Positions 1 to 6,207 are shown, numbered from the stretch's first letter. The stretch is DNA of 8,183 nt from Planctomycetota bacterium (GCA_021778575.1 JAJYCH010000072.1:1-8183), one strand, 5' to 3'. Program-made: numbers and translations. The notes: generated from the sequence alone by a model not told the origin.

Positions 1-579
1 CAGGCCCGACAATCCGGCGGTGGTGTCCACCACCTGAAAGCTCAGGCCCGCGCCGCCCGACTCCGGATCAGCGCTCAGCCAGGCCCGCTGTCCGGGCGAT
101 TCCTTGCGCTGGATTGTTTCCAGAGGCTCGTCGGAGACGACCTTGGGCACCGTGTAAAGCCGGAGCATCGGGTCGGTCGTCGACCCTTCGACCGCCTTGA
201 ACTCGGCGGCCTTTCCCAGGGTCCACTCCATGTTCGACTGACCCGAGCAGACCCAGACCTCGCCGACCAGGACGTCGACCACCTCGACCTTGTTCTTTCC
301 TTCGATCGTCAGCGTGAACGGGCCACCGGCCTTCAGCTCGGCGAGCTTGACCATCCACTTGCCCCCCTTGGCGGTCGTGCTCACTTCTTGATCCTGGAAT
401 TTGACGACCACCTTCTCGTCATCGTCTGCGGTTCCCCAGACCGGGACCGCGATCCCGCGTTGCAGGACTGCGCCATCGGTAAACAGCACATGAGGTTTGA
501 CGTCGGCCCGGGCCAGGCCGGGAACGGTAGCCAGCAGGACCGTGAAACTGAACCAGGTTCGAACCAGACCCTTGTTCAT
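1..579 (-). CDS. Sialate O-acetylesterase-like secreted protein, N-terminal part (cut by window edge)
   Basis: The frame starts at an ATG (579-577) with GGAG 8 nt upstream and stays open to the left edge, giving 193 residues. Residues 1-25 look like a signal peptide ending in ARA, so the product is probably periplasmic or surface-bound. An N-terminal beta domain with the family-typical stretch VLQRGIAVPVWGTA (39-52) is followed by VLVGEVWVCSGQSNMEW (103-119). This is the block I of SGNH/sialate 9-O-acetylesterase proteins, and Ser115 of GQSN is the expected nucleophile. Such enzymes remove O-acetyl groups from sialic acids or, in planctomycetes, probably from other acetylated glycans. The catalytic Asp-His block would lie beyond the window. 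After residue 172 the sequence (PESGGAGLSF...) does not show the usual FSAVAYYF-like stretch, and no other frame restores it. The family call is firm; the substrate is unknown. Confidence 0.88.
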   Translation of the reverse strand, partial: MNKGLVRTWFSFTVLLATVPGLARADVKPHVLFTDGAVLQRGIAVPVWGTADDDEKVVVKFQDQEVSTTAKGGKWMVKLAELKAGGPFTLTIEGKNKVEVVDVLVGEVWVCSGQSNMEWTLGKAAEFKAVEGSTTDPMLRLYTVPKVVSDEPLETIQRKESPGQRAWLSADPESGGAGLSFQVVDTTAGLSGL

Positions 580-612
580 GAGAGTCGCTCCGGTGTGGCG
601 AGTCGGTGGGTT

Positions 613-631
613 GATCGAGAGAGCCTCGATC
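613..631. repeat. Small inverted repeat between esterase and hydrolase genes
   Basis: GATCGAG and CTCGATC form a perfect 7-bp stem around a 5-nt loop. It lies between the stop of the alpha/beta hydrolase gene and the start of the esterase gene. No T-run follows on either strand, so it is at best a weak terminator or mRNA hairpin. Nothing else is visible in the 127-bp gap. Confidence 0.3.
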
Positions 632-706
632 TTACTCGACCCGACTGCCTCTCGAAACAGGCAGTACCCGCCAATTTCGCGGAGGATATTTTCGCCGAGA
701 TTCTCG

Positions 707-1621
707 CTAGCGGGCCAGGTTCCGATCGAAGAAGCCGCCGACCGCGTCGATATAACGTTGGGGGTCGGCGTGATAGGCTCCCACATGCTCGACGTCGGGC
801 AGGATCATCGTCTCGCATTTCGGTCCGGCGGTGGCGATGATCTCGTGGGCCTGGCCGATCGGCACGATCGAGTCGCGTTCGCCGTGGATCAGAAAAAGCG
901 GCCGATCGCCCCAGTTCCGGATCGACTGGACCGGCATCAGGTTATCGGTCCTGACCCCAAAAAACAGCCGGGCCGCCAGCAAGATTCCGGGATTGAACCA
1001 GCGGGGAAGTCCACTCGAATCGCTCAACTGGCGGTCGAGCAGCTTGGGGAGATTGCCGTACGCGCTATCAATCACCAGCGCCTGGATCTGCGGATTTCGC
1101 TCGCCTTCCATGATCAGCGTCGCCCCGCCCATCGAGTGGCCGAGCCAGCCGATCCGATCGGGCGTGAACCCCTGTTTCGTGGCCCATTCCAGGACAGCGC
1201 GGACATCGCCACGCTCGCGCGAACCGAGATAGAGCCGTGAAGGGTCGCTCTGGCCGTGCCCTCGGAGGTCGAAGACCAGAACGCCGAACCCCCGGGCATG
1301 AAGGTCGCGACCGATCTCGGACATCTCGTCAAGACTTCCGCCCAGACCATGGACCAGCACGATCAGTCGACGACTGGCCGGCGTCGGAGCATACCATCCT
1401 CGGATCGTCAGGCCATCGGCCGTCGTCGTCGACCACCGGGTGATCGCCGGGCTGATCTGCTTCGGGTCGAAACCGTTTGGTCGGTTGTTCGGCCGGGTCA
1501 GGATGTGCGCGATGACGATCGATAAGACCACATAGCCCACGACGCAGAGGACGACCGCGAAAAGAACAACCTTCCGGATCATCCGACCGATCCGACGCGG
1601 CCAGGAGACAGTCGAATCCAT
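707..1621 (-). CDS. Membrane-anchored alpha/beta hydrolase
   Basis: 304 residues. I chose the ATG at 1621 because AGGAGC sits 6 nt upstream; an in-frame ATG at 1687 lacks a ribosome binding site. A basic N-terminus (RR..RMIRK) leads into one hydrophobic segment (about residues 17-40), which should anchor the protein in the cytoplasmic membrane with the enzyme domain outside. The fold is an alpha/beta hydrolase of the serine aminopeptidase/COG1073 kind: oxyanion loop HGLGG (91-95), FDLRGHGQSD (117-126), nucleophile elbow GHSMGG with Ser163, acid GERD with Asp250, and a catalytic His in VEHVGAYH (His279 or His284). All triad elements are present, so it is probably an active esterase, peptidase or thioesterase; the substrate cannot be read from sequence. 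It lies 127 bp upstream of the esterase gene on the same strand, and co-transcription is possible. Confidence 0.92.
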   Translation of the reverse strand: MDSTVSWPRRIGRMIRKVVLFAVVLCVVGYVVLSIVIAHILTRPNNRPNGFDPKQISPAITRWSTTTADGLTIRGWYAPTPASRRLIVLVHGLGGSLDEMSEIGRDLHARGFGVLVFDLRGHGQSDPSRLYLGSRERGDVRAVLEWATKQGFTPDRIGWLGHSMGGATLIMEGERNPQIQALVIDSAYGNLPKLLDRQLSDSSGLPRWFNPGILLAARLFFGVRTDNLMPVQSIRNWGDRPLFLIHGERDSIVPIGQAHEIIATAGPKCETMILPDVEHVGAYHADPQRYIDAVGGFFDRNLAR

Positions 1622-1692
1622 CGAGAAGCTCCTGATCGACTCCGGAACAGGGACGCGACCGCGAAAAGGCTGATACGCGATTGTCATTCCGA

Positions 1693-1706
1693 CGAGATTA
1701 ATCTCG
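1693..1706. promoter_or_regulatory. Perfect 14-bp palindrome upstream of the hydrolase gene
   Basis: CGAGATTAATCTCG is a perfect palindrome. It lies 71 bp upstream of the chosen hydrolase start and between that gene and the terminator of the next gene. Its symmetry, AT centre and position fit an operator for a dimeric regulator. No regulator is encoded nearby, so this is only a candidate. Confidence 0.3.
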
Positions 1707-1715
1707 GTACGCGCG

Positions 1716-1745
1716 AAAATCCCCGGCGGATGAGACCGGGGATTT
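1716..1745 (-). terminator. Rho-independent terminator of the 2359->1775 gene
   Basis: Read on the minus strand, AAATCCCCGG and CCGGGGATTT make a perfect 10-bp GC-rich stem with a 9-nt loop, and the stem runs directly into TTTT. It begins 29 bp downstream of the stop codon of the exported-protein gene ending at 1775. This is the clearest intrinsic terminator in the window. Confidence 0.8.
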
Positions 1746-1774
1746 GGTTCGACCGGATTGACGGCAGGCGTTCC

Positions 1775-2359
1775 TCAATCGGTGAGGAGCTTGACGACGC
1801 GGATCATCTGGTAGGCGCGGGCGTCGTCGTCATTGTTGAGGAACCAGAGCGTGTTTTTGTCGGCCTTTTCGTAGAGGACCAGCTCGATTCGCCGGGCTCC
1901 GGGGGGCACGGCCACGGTGTCCTCGAAGTCGACTTCCTTCTGGTGGCTGGCTGCGTCGACCTTGAAGATTTGCTGGTCGTAAACCTGTCCGGCAAGCGGG
2001 GTCGCCTGGCGATCGACCACGCGGAGCCGCCAGATGTACGACATCCCCTTGCGTTGATCATAGAGCGAAATATGAGCCTTGACCCGCGCGATACCTTCCT
2101 CGACCGTGATACTCTGGCTCCGGAGGTGTGCTTCGGTGCTGCTTCCCGAAGTTCCGAGCGGCTTGGGCTGCGGCAATTCCCCGGCCTTTGCCCTGAGCAT
2201 CAGCGGCTTGGCCTTCGACTCAATTTTGGGCTCCTGGGCCACCAACCGGGCGGCCGGCAATGGCGTTTGCTTCTTTTGCTGGGCGACCAGCGACTTCGTG
2301 ACCGCCCAGGTCATCAGGCAGACAACTCCGAAATAGATCACTTTGCGTAAGGTCTTCAC
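1775..2359 (-). CDS. Exported or membrane-anchored protein of unknown function
   Basis: 194 residues with a GTG start (2359-2357). The start is fixed by a strong Shine-Dalgarno, GGAGGAG, 7 nt upstream. Residues 1-5 carry Lys/Arg, and residues 7-26 are a hydrophobic segment ending SLVAQ, so it is either a cleaved signal peptide or an N-terminal anchor. Residues 28-80 are low-complexity, rich in Pro, Lys, Ala and Gln, probably a flexible linker. From about residue 85 to the end alternating hydrophobic residues suggest a beta-rich domain (YIWRLRVVD, RRIELVLYE, MIRVVKL). I recognise no family and see no catalytic motif or cysteine cluster. It follows the cysteine-rich gene with a 74-bp gap and ends at the 1716-1745 terminator, so the two may be one transcript. 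That it acts outside the cytoplasm is inferred from the N-terminus only. Confidence 0.82.
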   Translation of the reverse strand: MKTLRKVIYFGVVCLMTWAVTKSLVAQQKKQTPLPAARLVAQEPKIESKAKPLMLRAKAGELPQPKPLGTSGSSTEAHLRSQSITVEEGIARVKAHISLYDQRKGMSYIWRLRVVDRQATPLAGQVYDQQIFKVDAASHQKEVDFEDTVAVPPGARRIELVLYEKADKNTLWFLNNDDDARAYQMIRVVKLLTD

Positions 2360-2366
2360 TCGATTT

Positions 2367-2373
2367 CTCCTCC
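2367..2373 (-). promoter_or_regulatory. Ribosome binding site deciding the GTG start at 2359
   Basis: GGAGGAG on the minus strand ends 7 nt before GTG at 2359-2357. No ATG is available at comparable spacing, so it settles the non-ATG start. Confidence 0.75.
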
Positions 2374-2433
2374 AGGAAGTGTTCGCTTCCGACCAGCGAT
2401 TCCATAATCAATTCGCGAGAGACCACTCGACTC

Positions 2434-2964
2434 TCACGACCCACCACCGGGCGCGGGGATAATTCCGTTAAAATAGATAGGCGAGGCCACTGTATAGTCG
2501 TCAATATTACCATCGCAAACGGCCGTTGGCTGTCCGTTCACGATGGTGATCACGCATGGAGCGGCCATGATCGACATCCTGTAGTAGGTGTTCGGCGCGA
2601 GCGAACCGTAGGTGGAGACAACCGACTGACGATAGTCCGCACCGCAGTACCCGGTGTCCGATTGAGTCGTCAAGGTCTGGGACTGCGACCAGAGCCCGTT
2701 GCTCGAAGGCGCATTGTAGACCGTGGTGGTCCAGCAGATCGAGCAAAACGAATCCATACCCAGTGTGCAATTAAACTCAGCCGACCAGTCAACAGTATAG
2801 TAAAGCTGGCCGCCGACGGTCGAATAATCCTGACTGGCGATCGTAATCGAGTTCATGTTGGCCAGACAATTGGTCACTTGCTCGCGAGCCTCCAGCCGCC
2901 GCTCGTCGATCAAAGCCGTCGAAATGCCAAGGAATACCGCAAGGATCAAGTAAAGCGACTTCAT
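2434..2964 (-). CDS. Cysteine-rich exported protein of unknown function, low G+C
   Basis: 176 residues from the ATG at 2964, chosen because GGAGAG lies 7 nt upstream and the frame then begins with a signal peptide (MKSLYLILAVFLGISTA). An in-frame ATG at 3018 would bury this signal. The predicted mature part is rich in Ser, Thr, Tyr and Asn and has seven cysteines (33, 66, 74, 77, 107, 137, 150). These include a CSIC motif at 74-77 next to Trp78, so disulfides in an exported domain are likely. The segment LAPNTYYRMSIMA (122-134) resembles the F-strand region of fibronectin type III-like sandwiches, but this is suggestive only. Base composition is about half G+C by eye, against roughly 70 percent in eutB, so recent transfer or relaxed selection is possible. 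I do not recognise a family. Confidence 0.72.
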   Translation of the reverse strand: MKSLYLILAVFLGISTALIDERRLEAREQVTNCLANMNSITIASQDYSTVGGQLYYTVDWSAEFNCTLGMDSFCSICWTTTVYNAPSSNGLWSQSQTLTTQSDTGYCGADYRQSVVSTYGSLAPNTYYRMSIMAAPCVITIVNGQPTAVCDGNIDDYTVASPIYFNGIIPAPGGGS

Positions 2965-3469
2965 TTGGTAACTCTCCGTGTCAAGAAAACGAGACAATGA
3001 GTTTACCAAAGTCAGCACAGAGAGAGAAAGCTCATTTTGACGATTCTTCTGATTTTATGGATTTTAACGATCAGGGTGATTTTTCCTGTGTTCCTCGGAC
3101 TCGAATCGCCGCGGGCAGGCAAATAAGCCACGAGCCGTTACCTGTTCCTGCCTTGAAAAACTCGCCACCATCTGTGCTAAAATAAGTTGTCATGATCACC
3201 ATGTTACTTTTTTGCGGGAATCCTCTAACTCTCGGAAGATTCAGGAAATACGTTTCTCGGCTCGGTCGGGTTTCCGCGTCGTCGGTAGAGAATCGCGCCC
3301 GTCGAATACGGGGCGAACTGGAATGGTCGGAAGGTCCGAGGCGAATCGATCGGCCGGTTGGTCGGGTCCAATCGAAAACGCCGGACTCGACCGGATTCTC
3401 GGCCATGAACAAAAGTCAATCTTCGGAAATACGAAGGTCGGGCGAGTGTGAGCGAAGAATCCAAGGGGG

Positions 3470-3502
3470 TCGATTTCGATCTTGCCGGAAATCCGAAATC
3501 GA
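3470..3502. repeat. 9-bp inverted repeat in the long intergenic region
   Basis: TCGATTTCG (3470-3478) and CGAAATCGA (3494-3502) are perfect inverted arms around a 15-nt loop. No T-run follows on either strand, so it does not look like a terminator. It could be a protein site or part of a leader RNA. Confidence 0.4.
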
Positions 3503-3634
3503 GGCAGAATCTTGACCGTATCGGGGTCCGTCGACCTTCCTGGCGAGGCGATCCCATGAGAGCGAACTTCGGCCGCTCGCGGTCGAGAAGTGGCCTCTTC
3601 TCGGCGAAATCCGGGCTGATCCAATTCCCCCCAA

Positions 3635-3644
3635 CTCAATTGAG
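3635..3644. promoter_or_regulatory. 10-bp palindrome upstream of the oxidoreductase gene
   Basis: CTCAATTGAG is perfectly symmetric and ends 18 bp before the ATG at 3663, immediately upstream of the AAGGA ribosome binding site (3648-3652). It could be an operator or chance; there is no further support. Confidence 0.2.
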
Positions 3645-3662
3645 ATTAAGGATTTAGCCGAG

Positions 3663-4709
3663 ATGGTTCGGATCGGCATCGTCGGCATTGGTTTCATGGG
3701 CATGATCCATTTCCTGGCTGCCTCCCGGCTGGGCGGTGGTCAGGTTGGGGCGATCTGTAGCCGGGACCCGAAGAAGCTGGCAGGGGACTGGACCGGAATT
3801 CAGGGGAATTTCGGCCCGCCAGGGGCTCAGATGGACCTCTCCGGCGTCGCGACTTACGCCGATCTCGCAGACCTTCTGGCCGACCCAACCATCGATCTGG
3901 TCGACCTTTGCGTCCCGAACGACCAGCATGCGGCGCAGACGATCCGGGCGCTCGAAGCCGGCAAGCATGTGCTGGTCGAGAAGCCGATCGCGCTTTCGGC
4001 CGCCGATGCCCGGGCGATGGTCGACGCGGCGGCGGCAAACGGCAAGTTGTTGATGGTGGGGCATGTCTTGCCGTTCTTCCCCGAGTTCGCGTTTGCTCGC
4101 GAGGCTGTTCAATCAGGCCGATACGGAGCACTCCGGGCCGCCCACCTGACCCGGGTCATCGCCCGTCCTGACTGGTCGAGTGGGATCAGCGCCGCGGATC
4201 GGTCCGGCGGTCCGGCGATCGATCTGCATATCCACGATACTCATTTCATCGGCCTGGTCTGCGGCGTGCCGAAGGCGGTCCACTCGCGCGGAGTGGTCGA
4301 AAACGGGACGGTCGTCCACCTGACGACCCAGTACCTTTACGATGATCAAGGGTTGGCAATCTCGGCGGTTTCGGGAGCCTTGAGCCAGAAGGGGCGGCCG
4401 TTCGCGCACGGTTTCGAGTTCTCTCTCGATGGCGCGACGCTGTCGTTCGAGTTTGCGAATCTGGGCGGTCAGGGGCATCTGGCGACTCCGTTGTCGGTGA
4501 TCCTGCCGGACGGGACGGTGGACCGTCCCGACCTGCCGGGCTCGGGCGACCCGGTCGACGCGTTCGTGGCCGAACTGGGCGCGGCGGTCGAGGCCGTGGC
4601 CTCGGGTGTTCCGTGTCCCACCCTCTCGGGCGAGCTGGCGATGCAGGCGTTGCGGCTGTGCCACGCCGAGGTCGAGAGCGCCCGGACCAGTTCCACTATC
4701 TACATTTAA
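3663..4709 (+). CDS. Gfo/Idh/MocA-family NAD(P)-dependent sugar oxidoreductase
   Basis: 348 residues, ATG preceded by AAGGA at 10 nt spacing. The N-terminal Rossmann domain shows RIGIVGIGFMG with the GxGxxG loop at residues 8-13. The family EKP motif (106-108) supplies catalytic Lys107, and DLHIHD supplies Asp187 and His191 with the spacing seen in inositol dehydrogenases. GHVLPFFPEF (133-142) marks the junction to the C-terminal alpha/beta substrate domain. Length is normal for the family. These soluble enzymes oxidise or reduce a hydroxyl of a sugar or cyclitol, often a nucleotide sugar; the substrate is not readable here. It lies 118 bp upstream of lpxA on the same strand. One member of the family, GnnA, oxidises the 3-OH of UDP-GlcNAc beside lpxA in Acidithiobacillus, so a lipid A role is a testable guess. 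Family firm, function open. Confidence 0.93.
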   Translation: MVRIGIVGIGFMGMIHFLAASRLGGGQVGAICSRDPKKLAGDWTGIQGNFGPPGAQMDLSGVATYADLADLLADPTIDLVDLCVPNDQHAAQTIRALEAGKHVLVEKPIALSAADARAMVDAAAANGKLLMVGHVLPFFPEFAFAREAVQSGRYGALRAAHLTRVIARPDWSSGISAADRSGGPAIDLHIHDTHFIGLVCGVPKAVHSRGVVENGTVVHLTTQYLYDDQGLAISAVSGALSQKGRPFAHGFEFSLDGATLSFEFANLGGQGHLATPLSVILPDGTVDRPDLPGSGDPVDAFVAELGAAVEAVASGVPCPTLSGELAMQALRLCHAEVESARTSSTIYI

Positions 4710-4749
4710 ACAATTGGATCTGACAGGATTTATCTATTCACTTCAAGAT

Positions 4750-4777
4750 TTGACACGCTCGCAACCGATTCTACGTT
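4750..4777 (+). promoter_or_regulatory. Possible promoter in front of lpxA
   Basis: A consensus TTGACA (4750-4755) is followed after 16 bp by TACGTT (4772-4777), which matches the -10 consensus poorly. The 118-bp gap makes an lpxA-specific promoter plausible, but the oxidoreductase transcript may simply read through. Confidence 0.22.
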
Positions 4778-4780
4778 CTT

Positions 4781-4799
4781 GGTGGACAGGAAGTCCGCC
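4781..4799 (+). repeat. Leader hairpin just upstream of the lpxA ribosome binding site
   Basis: GGTGGAC and GTCCGCC pair over 7 bp (one T-G wobble) around an AGGAA loop, ending 12 nt before the Shine-Dalgarno of lpxA. There is no T-run, so it is not a standard terminator. The loop itself is purine-rich and could mimic a ribosome binding site. Confidence 0.3.
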
Positions 4800-4811
4800 A
4801 TTACCGCCGAC

Positions 4812-4819
4812 AAGGAGGA
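4812..4819 (+). promoter_or_regulatory. Ribosome binding site deciding the lpxA start
   Basis: AAGGAGGA lies 8 nt before the ATG at 4828. The same frame is open back to 4606 inside the oxidoreductase gene, but this strong site and the homology boundary place the start at 4828. Confidence 0.8.
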
Positions 4820-4827
4820 ACGGGGCG

Positions 4828-5649
4828 ATGTTGACACTCACTTCGGAGTTGGTTCACCCGACCGCCGTTATCTCTGCCGACGCTGACCTGGCATTTGACG
4901 TCCAGGTTGGTCCTTACGCGATCATCGAAGGGCCGGTCCGGCTCGGTGCCGGCACGGTGATCGAGGCGCACGCCTGCCTCTGCGGGCCGATGGAGATGGG
5001 CCGCGACAACTTCGTCGGACACGGTGCCGTGCTGGGCAAGAGCCCGCAGCACAAGGGGTATCGGGGCGAGGCGACGACCCTGAGGATCGGCGACGGCAAC
5101 GTCTTTCGCGAGCATGTCACTGTGCACCGAGGGACCGTGGCCGGTGGGGGCGAGACGCGGATCGGTCATCGAAACACGTTCATGATCGGATCTCACCTCG
5201 GCCACGACGGGCAGGTCGGCAATGACTGCACGCTGGTCAACGGGGCGCTTCTGGGCGGGCATGTCGAGCTGTTCGACGGCTGTATCCTGTCGGGCCACAG
5301 CGCGGTCCAGCAGCGGGTCCGTGTCGGCCGTCTGGCGATGCTCGGCGGGTTGGGGTCGGTCACGAAGGACATCCCGCCGTTCGTGATCCAGCAGGGGTAC
5401 AACTGCGTCTCGGGCCTGAATCTGGTCGGGCTCCGTCGCGCGGGGATTTCGGCCGAGGCGATCGGAGCGCTCCGCGACGCCTTCCGGATTCTCTACAAGG
5501 AAGGGCGGACTCAGACCGGGGCCCTCGACCAGATCGAGGCCGACATGGGCCAGATTGCCGAGATCGCCGAGTTCGTCGCCTTCATCCGGTCCAGCAAGAT
5601 CGGGATCAGCCCGGCGCGTGATCCCGGGCGGACCCGCCGGGCCGACTGA
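4828..5649 (+). CDS. lpxA: Acyl-ACP--UDP-N-acetylglucosamine O-acyltransferase (LpxA)
   Basis: 273 residues, close to the E. coli length of 262. LpxA moves a 3-hydroxyacyl chain from acyl carrier protein to position 3 of UDP-GlcNAc, the first step of lipid A synthesis, as a cytosolic trimer. The N-terminal two thirds are hexapeptide repeats of a left-handed beta helix (HPTAVI, VGPYAII, IGDGN, VGNDCTLVNGALLGGHV). The diagnostic HVTVHRGTVAGGG (96-108) is present, and IPPFVIQQG (182-190) leads to the C-terminal helical domain. By alignment from memory with E. coli, the catalytic base His125 is His126, and His122 and His144 are His123 and His145. The acyl-ruler Gly173 is Gly174, which leaves room for a long acyl chain. 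E. coli His160, however, is Gln161, and Asp74/Lys76 are His75/Gly77. The gene stands apart from any visible lpxD, fabZ or lpxB and may be a paralogue. Confidence 0.93.
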   Translation: MLTLTSELVHPTAVISADADLAFDVQVGPYAIIEGPVRLGAGTVIEAHACLCGPMEMGRDNFVGHGAVLGKSPQHKGYRGEATTLRIGDGNVFREHVTVHRGTVAGGGETRIGHRNTFMIGSHLGHDGQVGNDCTLVNGALLGGHVELFDGCILSGHSAVQQRVRVGRLAMLGGLGSVTKDIPPFVIQQGYNCVSGLNLVGLRRAGISAEAIGALRDAFRILYKEGRTQTGALDQIEADMGQIAEIAEFVAFIRSSKIGISPARDPGRTRRAD

Positions 5650-5663
5650 TCCGACCGGGCCGG

Positions 5664-6053
5664 TCAAGCCTGGGGATCGGCTTCGGTCTCGACGTCGGCT
5701 TCTCCGCCGGTCTCCGGTTCGGTGGGGGCCGATGGTCGCGTGGCCTCGGCCAGGGTGAGCGGCGGCTTGGCGATCTTCCGCCCCTTGGCTCCCGCCGCCG
5801 GCCCGTCGAGTGACTCGTCGTAGACGTGGTTCTGCTTGGCCATGGAACCCCGGATGCGCTTGAATTCCTCCTCGGTCATCAGGCCCGAATAGTAGGCGCG
5901 TTCGAGCGGGCCGAGAACCTCCTTCTCGGTAGGCGGCGCGTCGGAATCCTGGACGTCGCGCTGGAGCTTGTAGGCCACGAACAGGCCGACCAGGGTGCAG
6001 AGGATCAGCAGCCCGAGGGTCAGATAGTAATACTTCGGATCAATACCCGCCAC
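5664..6053 (-). CDS. Small single-pass membrane protein with SHOCT-like segment
   Basis: 129 residues from a GTG start (6053-6051), with AGGGAG 11 nt upstream. The frame is open much further upstream, but that part overlaps eutB and is not protein-like. After a short DPKYYY lead, residues 11-28 form one transmembrane segment, followed by basic AYKLQRD, suggesting a cytoplasmic C-terminal part. Residues 47-71 (LGPLERAYYSGLMTEEEFKRIRGSM) resemble the short C-terminal (SHOCT) oligomerisation motif: a helix, GLMTEEEF, then a second helix. The rest is a disordered, Ala/Pro/Glu-rich acidic tail. No enzyme motif is visible. It converges on lpxA, with only 14 bp between the stops, and is divergent from eutB across 195 bp. 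Function unknown; a regulatory or scaffold role at the membrane is a guess. Confidence 0.78.
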   Translation of the reverse strand: MAGIDPKYYYLTLGLLILCTLVGLFVAYKLQRDVQDSDAPPTEKEVLGPLERAYYSGLMTEEEFKRIRGSMAKQNHVYDESLDGPAAGAKGRKIAKPPLTLAEATRPSAPTEPETGGEADVETEADPQA

Positions 6054-6081
6054 GGTTGTCGAAGCTCCCTGGGGGAAGCGA

Positions 6082-6095
6082 GCCGGCCGGCCGGC
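6082..6095. repeat. GC-only 14-bp palindrome in the divergent promoter region
   Basis: GCCGGCCGGCCGGC is perfectly self-complementary and lies between the GTG-started membrane-protein gene and eutB. It may be a regulator site or merely a tandem GGCC/CCGG run in GC-rich DNA. Confidence 0.25.
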
Positions 6096-6201
6096 GTGCT
6101 CTCCGCGAGACGGGATCGAATGTCCCGGTAAGCCCCAATTGTCGGAAATCCGCCCCGAGAAGTCCACAGGCTTTTTCGTGGCGTGACGGCCCGGGTTCGG
6201 A

Positions 6202-6207
6202 CATAAT
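6202..6207 (+). promoter_or_regulatory. Possible -10 box for eutB
   Basis: CATAAT differs from TATAAT at one position and stands out in GC-rich sequence, 41 bp before the eutB start. No good -35 box is found 16-18 bp upstream, so the promoter call is weak. Confidence 0.2.

Larger units (their letters stand above)
2965..3662. other. Long intergenic region without a convincing gene
   Basis: About 700 bp separates the minus-strand exported-protein gene from the plus-strand oxidoreductase gene, so it should carry divergent promoters. Positions 3041-3090 are AT-rich. The open frames here (for example 3071-3412 and 3241-3639 on the minus strand) are Arg/Ser/Pro-rich, lack ribosome binding sites and hydrophobic patterning, and overlap one another. 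I do not call them genes. Visible structure is limited to an inverted repeat at 3470-3502 and the palindrome CTCAATTGAG at 3635-3644, just ahead of the oxidoreductase ribosome binding site. No tRNA-like T-arm is seen. An unrecognised small RNA cannot be excluded. Confidence 0.5.

Noticed and set aside
497..1240. Long plus-strand open frame of 247 codons
   Set aside because: It is antisense to the alpha/beta hydrolase gene, whose full catalytic motifs prove the minus strand is coding; this frame is Arg/Pro/Asp-rich with no domain.
2979..2984. Consensus TTGACA on the minus strand before the cysteine-rich gene
   Set aside because: It lies only 15 nt before the ATG, so its -10 partner would fall inside the coding region; it cannot drive this gene.
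3153..3183. TTGAAA ... TAAAAT promoter-like pair on the plus strand
   Set aside because: The spacer is 19 bp and the nearest plus-strand gene starts about 480 bp away; chance in a relatively AT-rich stretch is as likely.
3071..3639. Several overlapping minus-strand open frames in the long gap
   Set aside because: They are Arg/Ser/Pro-rich, overlap each other, lack ribosome binding sites and resemble chance frames in GC-rich DNA.
4606..4827. Upstream extension of the lpxA frame
   Set aside because: It overlaps the end of the oxidoreductase gene in another frame, contains low-complexity Arg/Pro sequence, and a strong ribosome binding site sits right before the ATG at 4828 where LpxA homology begins.
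5653..5665. GACCG-GGC-CGGTC hairpin between lpxA and the converging gene as a shared terminator
   Set aside because: The stem is only 5 bp, it overlaps the minus-strand stop codon and has no T-run on either side.
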